Assembly (NCBI GenBank): GCA_002704625.1
Contig: PAGZ01000038.1
Location: forward strand, 3,168-26,374
Reading direction: 5' to 3'
Length of the DNA: 23,207 nucleotides
Origin: Candidatus Pelagibacter sp.
GTDB taxonomy: Bacteria > Pseudomonadota > Alphaproteobacteria > Pelagibacterales > Pelagibacteraceae
The position numbers and the translations under genes are program-made. Under the pieces are notes generated by a model, which was not told the DNA's origin, searched no databases, and saw only the letters and a program-made list of their open reading frames with translations. Of the stretch, positions 1 through 7,897 are shown in pieces (the first letter of the stretch is position 1; each line of letters begins with the position of its first letter).

Positions 1-424
1 GTTGTATTGCTCCGACCAAGCCATCGATATTACACAGTGGCCAAATTTCTTTTACTTGTTCAGGTTTTAAAAATTTTACATTAACTCCAATTGTTTTAGC
101 TACACCGGCATACTGATGATATTCATCCATACGATCTTTTGTTTGTGCTAAACGAATATTTGAAACCACACTAAAACCAACTTTTTTTCCAGTTTCTTTT
201 TCAAGAGATTTGTATAGTTGGACTGCGTATCTATGAAGTTGTCCTACTGAATAACTCATATTAAAAAGAGGTAAAAGACCAGCAGCATGCCAAGTTGAAC
301 CAGAAGTTAATTCTTTTCTTTCAACCAAAACAACTTCCGACCAACCTTTTTTGGCTAAATGATAAAGAGTGCTAACTCCTACTGCTCCTCCCCCTATTAC
401 AACTACCTTGGCTTTAGATTTCAT
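1..424 (-). CDS. FAD-dependent dimethylglycine/sarcosine dehydrogenase-like protein, N-terminal part (cut by window edge)
   Basis: My translation from the ATG at 422-424 gives about 141 residues running off the left edge with no stop. It opens with MKSKAKVVVIGGGAVGVS, a Rossmann FAD-binding GxGxxG fold typical of the DAO superfamily, followed by STWHAAGLL near residue 43. A TWHAAG block is characteristic of the dimethylglycine/sarcosine dehydrogenase family, where its histidine carries covalent FAD. Family members oxidatively demethylate N-methylated glycines and pass C1 units to tetrahydrofolate through a C-terminal GcvT-like domain. That domain lies outside the window, so the substrate cannot be fixed. 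Consumption of glycine-betaine breakdown products is well known in SAR11. The gene starts 49 nt downstream of the stop of the lipoprotein gene on the same strand. Family sure; exact enzyme uncertain. Confidence 0.85.
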   Translation of the reverse strand, partial: MKSKAKVVVIGGGAVGVSTLYHLAKKGWSEVVLVERKELTSGSTWHAAGLLPLFNMSYSVGQLHRYAVQLYKSLEKETGKKVGFSVVSNIRLAQTKDRMDEYHQYAGVAKTIGVNVKFLKPEQVKEIWPLCNIDGLVGAIQ

Positions 425-473
425 AATGTAAGAATATGATAACTGTATTAAGATTTAAATGATTAAAATAGTC

Positions 474-932
474 TTATTTTTGCTTAGACCAATATGAATA
501 ACGGGGCTTGTTGGCAGCAAAAACCTCTTCCTGGGTTATACTTGTGATTTCCTTTACTTTAAGGACTGATTTTAGCTGTCTTAATTGATTACTACCTTTG
601 CTTTTAATTTCATCTTTCTTTTGTAAAATATTTTCAGAAGATTTGATAATTTTTTCCTTAATAACTTCAGATGATTTCTTAGCCTCATTTCCTAATAAGG
701 CTACTTTGTTTACAACTTTGTCTTTTTCACGTTTAATTACATGTTCTATAGGAAATTTGCCAGTTTTATGTTTTATACCATAACTAAATCCGGTTGAAAT
801 AGCTGACGAAGCTAACCTTCCGTGTGCTGCTCCAGCTGCAGGACCTGCTATATTCATAGCTGGGCTTAAAGAAGCCTGATAGCATCCTGACAAAAAAAAC
901 AGTAACAAAGATGAAATAACGAGTCTTTTCAT
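474..932 (-). CDS. small putative lipoprotein, paralogue of the next gene
   Basis: The product is 152 aa. Residues 1-17 form a lipoprotein signal (positive MKR, hydrophobic LVISSLLLFF, lipobox LSGC with Cys17). The mature N-terminus is followed by a glycine/alanine-rich block (GPAAGAAHGRLASSAIS) and then TGKFPIEHVIKREKD. The remainder is lysine- and glutamate-rich and probably an extended helix (about residues 65-125). The block from GPA to PIE is shared with the adjacent 1047-1418 gene, so the two are paralogues that diverge in the C-terminal half. I do not recognise a named family. Anchoring to a membrane is inferred from the lipobox. The start ATG at 930-932 puts the signal peptide at the N-terminus; only a weak AAGG lies upstream. 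Function unknown. Confidence 0.7.
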   Translation of the reverse strand: MKRLVISSLLLFFLSGCYQASLSPAMNIAGPAAGAAHGRLASSAISTGFSYGIKHKTGKFPIEHVIKREKDKVVNKVALLGNEAKKSSEVIKEKIIKSSENILQKKDEIKSKGSNQLRQLKSVLKVKEITSITQEEVFAANKPRYSYWSKQK

Positions 933-998
933 TACCTTGAGATAACATAAAAGGTGAATATTAAAAGAAAATATTTATGAACTTAAATTACAAAATAT

Positions 999-1014
999 TA
1001 CTTCACGTGAAACG
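999..1014. promoter_or_regulatory. parS-like palindrome (candidate ParB or other regulator binding site)
   Basis: TTCACGTGAA at 1002-1011 is a perfect 10-bp palindrome. Aligned on CACGTG with the bacterial parS core GTTTCACGTGAAAC, the stretch 1000-1013 matches 12 of 14 positions: the right arm is perfect, and the left arm differs at its outer two bases. It lies in the 114-bp gap between two paralogous lipoprotein genes, in otherwise AT-only sequence. Similarity to parS is seen; ParB binding is inference. It could instead be an operator for a dimeric regulator of the downstream lipoprotein gene. Confidence 0.4.
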
Positions 1015-1046
1015 TAAACTAAAAGTTGTGTGAAATTTTTGTTTAA

Positions 1047-1418
1047 TTATTTCTTAATTTTAAAAATAATTTTTTGGTGTTTTTTTTCTATTCTTGATTG
1101 TAGATTTTGCCCTAAAATCTGTTTTTGCATTAAATTGACTCTTGAACTCAAAAGAGCACAAAGGTTTTCGTTTGTTTTACAAGGATTAAGTTTGGCCTTT
1201 TTTTTCTCATAAGTTTTAATTTGATTCTCGTTCAAGATGTATTCTATAGGTGTTTTACCTGTCTCTTTTTTTACAACGTAATTTAAGGATGTAGATGCTA
1301 CAGTTTCTGAAAGTTTACCCGAAGCTAATCCTGTTGCTGGCCCCACCATAGTTAAAGAACTGGAGTAACAGCCAGTCAGAAAAAATCCAAATAATAATAA
1401 ACTTATTATCTTTCTCAT
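1047..1418 (-). CDS. small putative lipoprotein, paralogue of the neighbouring gene
   Basis: The product is 123 aa from the chosen start. Two ATGs lie in tandem (1419-1421 and 1416-1418). A strong GAGGGAG Shine-Dalgarno ends 2 nt before the first and 5 nt before the second, so the second is preferred. The N-terminus MRKIISLLLFGFFLTGC has a lipobox (LTGC, Cys17). Next comes the block shared with the 474-932 product: GPATGLASGKLSETVASTS, a tyrosine, then KKETGKTPIEYIL. The tail is basic and contains two cysteines, about residues 79-86 (KLNPCKTNENLC), absent from its paralogue. I know no family name. Tandem duplication followed by divergence of the C-terminal half is the simplest explanation. 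Location in a membrane is inferred; role unknown. Confidence 0.7.
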   Translation of the reverse strand: MRKIISLLLFGFFLTGCYSSSLTMVGPATGLASGKLSETVASTSLNYVVKKETGKTPIEYILNENQIKTYEKKKAKLNPCKTNENLCALLSSRVNLMQKQILGQNLQSRIEKKHQKIIFKIKK

Positions 1419-1451
1419 CATTCTCCCTCAAAAACGAATCAAACACAAAAC

Positions 1452-1460
1452 TGTGGATAA
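1452..1460 (-). promoter_or_regulatory. DnaA-box-like nonamer
   Basis: TGTGGATAA on the plus strand is the complement of TTATCCACA, an exact match to the common DnaA box consensus TTATNCACA. It sits in the 81-bp gap between the D-2-hydroxyacid dehydrogenase gene and the second lipoprotein gene. A single nonamer is weak evidence: no cluster of further boxes or DUE is seen here, so a chance occurrence or a DnaA-regulated promoter is as likely as a link to replication. Confidence 0.3.
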
Positions 1461-1502
1461 ATATACTTAAATTTAGACTAAAAATACAACTTATAGTTAT
1501 CT

Positions 1503-2453
1503 TTATTTTAATAGCCTTTTTGGACTACCGTTGAGACAAGAATCTAAATTTTCCAACATTTGATTAAAAAAAATAGAATAGTTTTCATCTGTCACGTATC
1601 CAAGATGGGGCAACAATAAAGCATTTGGAATGAACCTGAGTTTATGGTCCTGAGGAAGAGGTTCGGTATCATAAACATCAAGTCCTGCTCCCGCTATATC
1701 GTCATCTTCTAAAGCTTGAATAAGATCTTTTTCATTTATTATTGGACCTCTTGAAGTATTTATTATGAAACTAGTTTTTTTCATTAAATCAAACTCATTT
1801 TTTCCAATTAAATTTTTGTAACGATCGCCTAAGACAACATGAATTGAAACAATATCTGATTGTTTAAGCAATTCCTCTTTACTAATTGGTAAAACTCCAA
1901 GTTCATTAGTTTTTGGTAAATCTAAATTTTCGCTCCAGGCAACTACCTGCATTCCGAAAGCTTTGCCAATTTTAGCCACTTGTGATCCTATTTTCCCAAG
2001 ACCAATTAAACCTAAAATTTTTCCTTTAAGTTCGTAACCGATTGTAGTTTGCCAGTATCCCTGAAACATATTATCAACTTCTTGTTTCATATTTCGCATA
2101 AGTCCAAGTATTAGTGCCCATGTAATTTCAGCAGTAGGGTTAGAATTAATATCAGTACCGCAAACTATAATTTTTCTTTTTTTACACTCATCAAGATCAA
2201 TTGCTTTGTTTCTCATGCCACTAGTCATTATATATTTAAGATTTTTTATCCCATTGATTAGGGCTTTGGAAATTTTTGTTCTTTCTCTCATTATAAAAAG
2301 AACCTCGATTTTTTCTAATTCAAGCAAAGCTTCGTCTTCATTTTCGAAAGGTTTGTTGAATATTTTAAATTCGTATTTATCTTTATATTTTTCAATATTA
2401 ATAAATTCTTTAAAAATATTCTGATAATCATCTAGAACAGCTACTTTTATCAT
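1503..2453 (-). CDS. D-2-hydroxyacid dehydrogenase family oxidoreductase
   Basis: The product is 316 aa, typical length for the D-isomer-specific 2-hydroxyacid dehydrogenases, which interconvert 2-oxo acids and D-2-hydroxyacids using NAD(P)H in the cytoplasm. The catalytic domain is split around a Rossmann domain with GLIGLGKIGSQ at about residues 148-158. The catalytic triad is visible: Arg235 (NTSRGP), Glu264 (YDTEPLP) and His283 (LLPHLGY). The start ATG at 2451-2453 overlaps the last base of the upstream oxidase stop (TAATG), indicating translational coupling. The context suggests that it works on the 2-oxo acid produced by that oxidase, but this is inference. It resembles phosphoglycerate dehydrogenase only at family level; there is no ACT domain, so it is unlikely to be SerA. 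Confidence 0.85.
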   Translation of the reverse strand: MIKVAVLDDYQNIFKEFINIEKYKDKYEFKIFNKPFENEDEALLELEKIEVLFIMRERTKISKALINGIKNLKYIMTSGMRNKAIDLDECKKRKIIVCGTDINSNPTAEITWALILGLMRNMKQEVDNMFQGYWQTTIGYELKGKILGLIGLGKIGSQVAKIGKAFGMQVVAWSENLDLPKTNELGVLPISKEELLKQSDIVSIHVVLGDRYKNLIGKNEFDLMKKTSFIINTSRGPIINEKDLIQALEDDDIAGAGLDVYDTEPLPQDHKLRFIPNALLLPHLGYVTDENYSIFFNQMLENLDSCLNGSPKRLLK

Positions 2454-3700
2454 TAACTGAACCTTGATGAATTATACGGCGATAAGTCTAAATTTGTTTT
2501 TTCATTTACTAAAATACTAGATACAATTTTTCCAGTTATTGCTCCAAGTGTCCAACCAAGATGATGGTGGCCAAAAGCGTAAATAATATTTTTGTTATTT
2601 TGCGAAGGTCCTATAACAGGTAAAAAATCTGGAAGTGTTGGTCTAAATCCAAGCCACTCGTCGTTATGATCTTTTAATTGTGGCAATAGTTCTTTTGCGC
2701 AATTTACAACATATTGTATTCTTTTTTTTGAAAGAGGGTTTTTTAACCCACCTAACTCTACAGTTCCAACCGCCCTTAAACCTTGGTTCATCGGTGTCAA
2801 ACCAAAACCTCTATCTAAAAAGATTACTGGTCTACTAATTAAATTCTCCATTCCTTTAAAATGAACGTGATATCCTCTTTCTGTATCAAGTGGAATTTTT
2901 TCGCCTAACTGATCAGTAAATTTTTTTGAAAAAGCGCCACAGGCTATTACTGACTTTTCAAATTTGTATTCATTGTCAGTAGTTTTTATAATAGTTTCAC
3001 TTTCATTAGATTGTTTTATAGATTTAACATTTTCTTTTAAAAACTTACCGCCTTTCTTAATAAATAAATCAAATATTTTTTTTAATATTCCCTGAGGATC
3101 TCTCGCATGATAAGCATAATCATAATAACATCCTCCGGAAAAAACAGGGCTAAGGTTTGGCTCTAAATCTAAAATCTCTTTTGTGTTTAATATTTTTTGT
3201 TCTACACCAAGATCATTTCTAGTTTTAATTTCCAATTCTCTACTTTTTAAATTTTTGTTTGTCCACACATAGATGATACCTTTCTGTTCTAGTAGATTTG
3301 TTGTATCAATTTCATCAAAAATTTCTTCGTATGCGCTCATTGAAAGATTTAAAATTTGATGCATATACTTTGCGGTGTGAAGCATAGATTTTGTATTACA
3401 ATTTTTTAAATAATAAAAAATCCAAGGAAGCATTTTGGGTATATAGTTCCATTTTAGAGCCAATGGACCAAAAGAACTGAGAAGCATTTTCGGTACATCA
3501 TATAAAACATCTGGTCTATTTAGCTGTAAAACCGCATAAGGTGAAAAATGACCTGCATTACCATATGAAGCCATAGAACCTGGATCATTATAATCAAATA
3601 TTGTGGTTGGTATGTTTTTTTTTAAAAGTTGAAGACCTATACAGACTCCCTGGATGCCAGCGCCCACAATTCCAACTGAAGAACAATTTTTTTTATCCAT
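2453..3700 (-). CDS. D-amino acid dehydrogenase-like FAD oxidoreductase
   Basis: The product is 415 aa, matching DadA-type flavoproteins. These deaminate D-amino acids to 2-oxo acids and ammonia and pass electrons to the respiratory chain, usually at the inner face of the membrane. The FAD-binding motif GIVGAGIQG is at residues 10-18, followed by SYGNAGHFSP near residue 46, a DAO-family hallmark. The C-terminus holds GFRPTLPDFLPVIGP and FGHHHLGWTLG, the second FAD-contacting region. The next gene starts within its stop codon, so the two are co-translated. Related enzymes include D-hydroxyproline oxidases; no epimerase or racemase gene is seen in the window, so the substrate is open. Family call firm, substrate unknown. 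Confidence 0.85.
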   Translation of the reverse strand: MDKKNCSSVGIVGAGIQGVCIGLQLLKKNIPTTIFDYNDPGSMASYGNAGHFSPYAVLQLNRPDVLYDVPKMLLSSFGPLALKWNYIPKMLPWIFYYLKNCNTKSMLHTAKYMHQILNLSMSAYEEIFDEIDTTNLLEQKGIIYVWTNKNLKSRELEIKTRNDLGVEQKILNTKEILDLEPNLSPVFSGGCYYDYAYHARDPQGILKKIFDLFIKKGGKFLKENVKSIKQSNESETIIKTTDNEYKFEKSVIACGAFSKKFTDQLGEKIPLDTERGYHVHFKGMENLISRPVIFLDRGFGLTPMNQGLRAVGTVELGGLKNPLSKKRIQYVVNCAKELLPQLKDHNDEWLGFRPTLPDFLPVIGPSQNNKNIIYAFGHHHLGWTLGAITGKIVSSILVNEKTNLDLSPYNSSRFS

Positions 3701-3759
3701 TTTGATATACTAAATCAAAAGTTAACTGATTTATCTGTGTAAGATTGTACTGCTTAAGA

Positions 3760-4236
3760 TTAGTTGCTAGCAACTATTTTTGGTCTAGATTTTTTCGATC
3801 TTTCTTTGTCTTTATCTTTTGAGTCTTTAACTTCAATAGCATCTAATTTAAATTCGTTTTGAGCTGCTTCTAAACTAGAACTTTCTGTTTTCTTAATATA
3901 TCCATTAATGTCTGCGCCTTCTTCTGTTCTTAAGCTTTCGCTAAATAAAATATCTCCTTTTACTACTCCGTTTGCTCCGATAATGATTGTTTTTGCCAAT
4001 ATTTTACCCTCGAGATGTCCTTGAACTTCAACTTTGTCAGCTTCTACAGGCCCAATTATTGATCCCGTTTCCTTGATAAGTAAATCGTTTGCATAAACTG
4101 GACCTTTTATTAATCCAGCAATATCAATAGCTCCTGAAGATCTTAGAGTTCCTTCTAGTGAGAATGTTTCACTCACTTGAGATCTTCCACTATCGTTTAG
4201 TGGTCTTGGCGCATCTTTTTTCTTTGATCCAAACAT
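3760..4236 (-). CDS. bactofilin (polymer-forming cytoskeletal protein)
   Basis: The product is 158 aa from the ATG at 4234-4236. An in-frame TTG at 4249-4251 would add five residues (MKIIN), but bactofilins commonly begin with Met-Phe followed by basic residues, as in MFGSKKK, so the ATG is chosen. The core, about residues 20-120, shows the short glycine-rich turns of a bactofilin beta-helix: LEGTLRSSGAIDIAGLIKGPV, then GPVEADKVEVQGHLEGKI, then GANGVVKGDILF. The tail (KDSKDKDKERSKKSRPK) is charged and disordered. Bactofilins polymerise without nucleotide and position cell-wall or stalk enzymes in other bacteria. Here the gene follows rodA on the same strand with a 93-nt gap, so a role in cell shape with the elongation machinery is plausible. 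Confidence 0.85.
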   Translation of the reverse strand: MFGSKKKDAPRPLNDSGRSQVSETFSLEGTLRSSGAIDIAGLIKGPVYANDLLIKETGSIIGPVEADKVEVQGHLEGKILAKTIIIGANGVVKGDILFSESLRTEEGADINGYIKKTESSSLEAAQNEFKLDAIEVKDSKDKDKERSKKSRPKIVASN

Positions 4237-4329
4237 GTTTATAATTTTCAATATTTGAGCAAATTATCAATTAAAAAGCAACAAATGAATTGAGTTTTTT
4301 TTTAAAATTCATTGGTAATTAATGAATTA

Positions 4330-5454
4330 TTAATTAATTGGCTGATCTTTGTGAATTTTACAACTCATAACTATACCTAAACCAAGCATCATAGCCATCA
4401 TTGAAGATCCACCATATGAAAGTATAGGTAGTGGAGCCCCCACAATTGGTATGAGTCCAAGCACCATACCCATATTTACAACCACACATATAAAAAAAGC
4501 TGTTGCAAAACTGTAACAGAACAATTTTCCAAAAGTATCTCTGTAAAGATTGCCAATATTAATTATTCTCCATGTAATCAAAATATATAGGGCTAATATA
4601 AAGCAGGAACCAAAAAAACCAAATTCTTCGGAAAATAACGTAAAGATAAAATCTGTATGTTTTTCAGGTAAATAATCTAAATAACTTTGAGATCCATTTA
4701 AAAAACCTTTGCCAAATAATCCACCAGAACCGATAGCAATTTTTGATTGGGTAATTTGATATCCCGCACCAAGTGGATCTCTACTTGGGTCCAAAAAAGT
4801 TAAAATCCTTGATTTTTGATAAGGTTTCAAAAATGAAATTGCTATGGGTGCAATAGACAATAAAATAACACCAAGATAAGCAAAAAATTTCATCTGAACT
4901 CCAGCAAGCCAAATAACAATTGCACCACCAGCTGCTATTAAAAAAGCCGTTCCGAGGTCAGGCTGTGTTATTACTAAAATGACTGGAGCAGCTAAAGCAA
5001 AAATAGGCTGTAATAAAAATTTTGTTCTATTTACATCTGTTGATGAAATTCTGTGATAATATTTAGCCAAAAATAATATTAAAGCTATTTTCATTAGTTC
5101 TGAAGGCTGAATATTAATGAAATATAAATTTAACCATCTTTGTGACCCTGATGAAGTCAAACCAAAATATTTAACAGAAATTAATAGCGCAAGAATCAAA
5201 ATATATATTAGTGTGCTGGAATTGTACCAAAAGTTGGTCCTTATAAAAGAAACGCCAATAAACAAGATAAAAAAAACAAAAAATCTCAAAATATGACTCT
5301 TTGTGTGGTATGCAAATACTCCTCCATCCGTCGAATACATTGCAAAAAAACTAACAACTCCTAAAATTAGAATACAAAAAAATAAAATTGGATCTAAAGA
5401 TAATATTTTATCTCTAAGATTTAGGTGTGATTGAATAGATCCCTTTCTAAACAT
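4330..5454 (-). CDS. rodA: RodA, SEDS peptidoglycan glycosyltransferase of cell elongation
   Basis: The product is 374 aa, the usual RodA length, with about ten hydrophobic segments. SEDS proteins polymerise lipid II into glycan strands and act with a class B penicillin-binding protein. The hallmark LPEKHTDFIF is present; its Asp268 corresponds to the catalytic aspartate of RodA, and it is followed by EEFGFFGS. The C-terminal GLIPIVGAPLPILSYGGSS signature is complete. The start ATG (5452-5454) shares one base with the stop of the upstream PBP2 gene (TAATG), so the synthase pair RodA-PBP2 is translationally coupled. The order mreB-mreC-mreD-mrdA-rodA is the classic rod-shape operon. Confidence 0.95.
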   Translation of the reverse strand: MFRKGSIQSHLNLRDKILSLDPILFFCILILGVVSFFAMYSTDGGVFAYHTKSHILRFFVFFILFIGVSFIRTNFWYNSSTLIYILILALLISVKYFGLTSSGSQRWLNLYFINIQPSELMKIALILFLAKYYHRISSTDVNRTKFLLQPIFALAAPVILVITQPDLGTAFLIAAGGAIVIWLAGVQMKFFAYLGVILLSIAPIAISFLKPYQKSRILTFLDPSRDPLGAGYQITQSKIAIGSGGLFGKGFLNGSQSYLDYLPEKHTDFIFTLFSEEFGFFGSCFILALYILITWRIINIGNLYRDTFGKLFCYSFATAFFICVVVNMGMVLGLIPIVGAPLPILSYGGSSMMAMMLGLGIVMSCKIHKDQPIN

Positions 5455-7388
5455 TATGCTGTGTCCCCCGGGCCTAAGTAAGACTCTCTCAAAGTATGTC
5501 TGTCTAGGACTTTTTTTATAACTTTTTTAGCTATAGGGGCTGCGCTCTTACTTCCTGAACCTCCATGTTCAATAACAACACTAATTGCATATCTTGGATC
5601 CTTATAAGGTGCAAAAGCGACGAACAACGCGTGGTCTCTATCTTTGTATGGCAAATCCTCATTTTTTACTTCTAGTTCTCTTTGCCTTTCAGTAAATCTT
5701 TTTACCTGCGATGTTCCAGTCTTCCCTGCAAAAACGAATTCTTTCTTTGACAATCTTGATCCATAAGATGTTCCACCTGGTTCATTAGTAGCGCCAAATA
5801 GTGCATCCTGCACAAATTTTATATTTTCAGGATTTCTAAATAAACTTTTATATTTATACCTTGAGATAAAATCATATAAATTCACAACATCATCAGAAAA
5901 AGTTTTTCTATCATTTATAAATTGATTTAAATCTTTGAATTGGTTTTCATCAGAGTCGTTTAGGATAATTCTGGGTTTAATTTTATATCCACCATTTGCA
6001 ACTTGAGCTGTCATTAAACACAGTTGTAGAGGCGAACTTTGCCAATAACCTTGTCCAATTCCTGCGTGGAGTGTTTCACCAAGATACCAATTTTTACCAA
6101 TAACTCTTTTCTTCCAGGTAGTATTTGGAACAACTCCTTTTTTTTCTTCAATAAATCCATTAAGAACTGGTTCCCCTAAGCCAAATTTTTTAGCAGTTTC
6201 CGACAATCTGTCGATACCAAGTTTTCTAGCAAGTTCATAAAAATATATATCGCAGGACTGTTTAATGCCTTCTCTCATATTCATAAAACCATGTCCTTTT
6301 TTTTTCCAACAATGAAATTTTTCTCCGTAGAGTTCCATTGACCCTTTGCAATAAATTTCTTTCTTGGGATTAAAAATATCATTTTCTAAGGCGCTTAATG
6401 CTGCAATAGTTTTTATTGTAGAACCCGGAGGGTAAAGCCCAGATATTGATTTGTTTATTAACGGCTTATCTCTATGTTTAATTAAAAAATTCCAGTTCTT
6501 TTTATCAATACCATGTACAAATTTGTTTGGATCAAAAATGGGAGATGAAACCATTGTTATTATATCACCTTTATATATATCCATCACACAAATTGAACCT
6601 GATTTACCTTCAAGAAGTTCTGAGGAAAACTCTTGAACCTCTAAGTCCAATGTAGTTCTAAAATTTTTACCAGCTTTACCTAGATCTATTGATATTTCTC
6701 TAATTCTTTTTCCGTAAGCATTGACTTCGTATCTTTTAAAACCAACATCACCTATAACTTCGGAGTCCAATTTATTTTCTAAACCAGTTTTCCCCACTCT
6801 AGTTCCTGTAGCAATCTTATTTTTTAAATACTCTTTTTTCTGCAAATCTTTTTTACTTGCTTTAGATACATAACCAATAATATGGGCACTAGAATGCTCA
6901 GTATAAATCCTAGCAACTGAAACGATTGGTTCGGCTCCTTGAAGTTCATGTAAAAATAGATTTATCCTAGAAAATTCAGACCAGGTTAAATTATCAGAGA
7001 TCACAACTGGATCCCATGGTTTTTGTGTAGAAATTTTTCTATTTATTCTAAATACTTCTTTATCTGTTAAATTTAATATATTTTTTATTCTAAAAAGCAA
7101 AATTTGAATATTTTCTGAATTTTCTGGAACAATATGGAGTTGGTAAACTTGTTTATTAGAAGCCATCTGTTTTCCAAAATAATCATTTATAAGTCCTCGT
7201 GGAGGCGAAAGTTTCCATTCTCGAAATCTATTTTTGTCCGATAAAGTCTTGTACTTTTTGCTTTCATTAATTTGTAGAGAAATTAATCTTCCTACAATTC
7301 CAAAAACAACTATGGCTTTTGCGGCAGAAAGTATAAACATTCTTCTGCCAATTAATCTAATTTTACTTTCTCCTCCAGATCTAATCAT
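5454..7388 (-). CDS. mrdA: penicillin-binding protein 2 (class B transpeptidase)
   Basis: The product is 644 aa, normal for PBP2. It has a short cytoplasmic start, one membrane anchor (about residues 17-40), a non-catalytic dimerisation domain, and a transpeptidase domain in the C-terminal half. All three penicilloyl-serine motifs are visible: STIK with nucleophile Ser323, SCD at 378-380, and KTGT beginning at Lys556. It cross-links peptidoglycan during lateral elongation together with RodA and MreBCD in the periplasm. The start overlaps the end of mreD by 8 nt and is preceded by GAGG 5 nt upstream, so the start is well supported. Nothing looks degraded. Confidence 0.95.
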   Translation of the reverse strand: MIRSGGESKIRLIGRRMFILSAAKAIVVFGIVGRLISLQINESKKYKTLSDKNRFREWKLSPPRGLINDYFGKQMASNKQVYQLHIVPENSENIQILLFRIKNILNLTDKEVFRINRKISTQKPWDPVVISDNLTWSEFSRINLFLHELQGAEPIVSVARIYTEHSSAHIIGYVSKASKKDLQKKEYLKNKIATGTRVGKTGLENKLDSEVIGDVGFKRYEVNAYGKRIREISIDLGKAGKNFRTTLDLEVQEFSSELLEGKSGSICVMDIYKGDIITMVSSPIFDPNKFVHGIDKKNWNFLIKHRDKPLINKSISGLYPPGSTIKTIAALSALENDIFNPKKEIYCKGSMELYGEKFHCWKKKGHGFMNMREGIKQSCDIYFYELARKLGIDRLSETAKKFGLGEPVLNGFIEEKKGVVPNTTWKKRVIGKNWYLGETLHAGIGQGYWQSSPLQLCLMTAQVANGGYKIKPRIILNDSDENQFKDLNQFINDRKTFSDDVVNLYDFISRYKYKSLFRNPENIKFVQDALFGATNEPGGTSYGSRLSKKEFVFAGKTGTSQVKRFTERQRELEVKNEDLPYKDRDHALFVAFAPYKDPRYAISVVIEHGGSGSKSAAPIAKKVIKKVLDRHTLRESYLGPGDTA

Positions 7389-7896
7389 GTGTCCTCAAAA
7401 AGCCTAATCTTTTATAAATTTCAAAAAGGGCCCAAAAAAATGGGTATAAAATAAATGTAAAAAGAGAATTATAAAAAAAAGACAAATATTCAACTTTTAT
7501 TTCTGAAAAATTTAGTATTAAAAAGAAAGTTATCGCGTTTCCGCCGAGTAAAGCTATTATGAATGTAAACCAATCAGTAATTAGTGAACTTCTTACTGTT
7601 GCGTTCCTTACATATGCCGCAACAAGAGATACAAATAAATATGAAAGTGGACTAGTTCCAAGGTTTAAGCTTAAAACAACATCATTCATCATCCCGCATA
7701 AAAATACAAAACCATAACCTAAAATAGAGGGATCTCTTAAAATCCAATAGTAGATAATTATAAATTGAAGGTTAAAAGAAAAAATTTTCCAGTAATAGAA
7801 TTGAGTTTGAAATTCTGAGATGCAGATATAAATTAATAGAATCAATGGTATTAACCGAAGAAGACCATCTTTAAATGTTTTAACATTTATTGCCAT
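7381..7896 (-). CDS. mreD: rod shape-determining membrane protein MreD
   Basis: The product is 171 aa and almost entirely hydrophobic, with about five membrane segments, as expected for MreD, which sits in the inner membrane and links MreC to the elongation complex. Sequence conservation is low in this family, so the call rests on length, membrane profile and position between mreC and mrdA. The segment GFVFLCGMMNDVVLSLNLGTSPL fits the conserved MreD region (glycine, Asp, then a GxxPL-like turn). A GGAGG Shine-Dalgarno at 7906-7910, inside the end of mreC, lies 9 nt before the ATG. The mreC stop is only one base away, and the mrdA start overlaps the mreD end. Confidence 0.85.
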   Translation of the reverse strand: MAINVKTFKDGLLRLIPLILLIYICISEFQTQFYYWKIFSFNLQFIIIYYWILRDPSILGYGFVFLCGMMNDVVLSLNLGTSPLSYLFVSLVAAYVRNATVRSSLITDWFTFIIALLGGNAITFFLILNFSEIKVEYLSFFYNSLFTFILYPFFWALFEIYKRLGFLRTHD

Positions 7897-7897
7897 T

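Noticed and set aside
4252..4329. Inverted repeat AATGAATT/AATTCATT between rodA and the bactofilin gene as a terminator
   Set aside because: The stem is almost all A/T with a 14-nt loop and no following T-tract on the coding strand; too weak to call.
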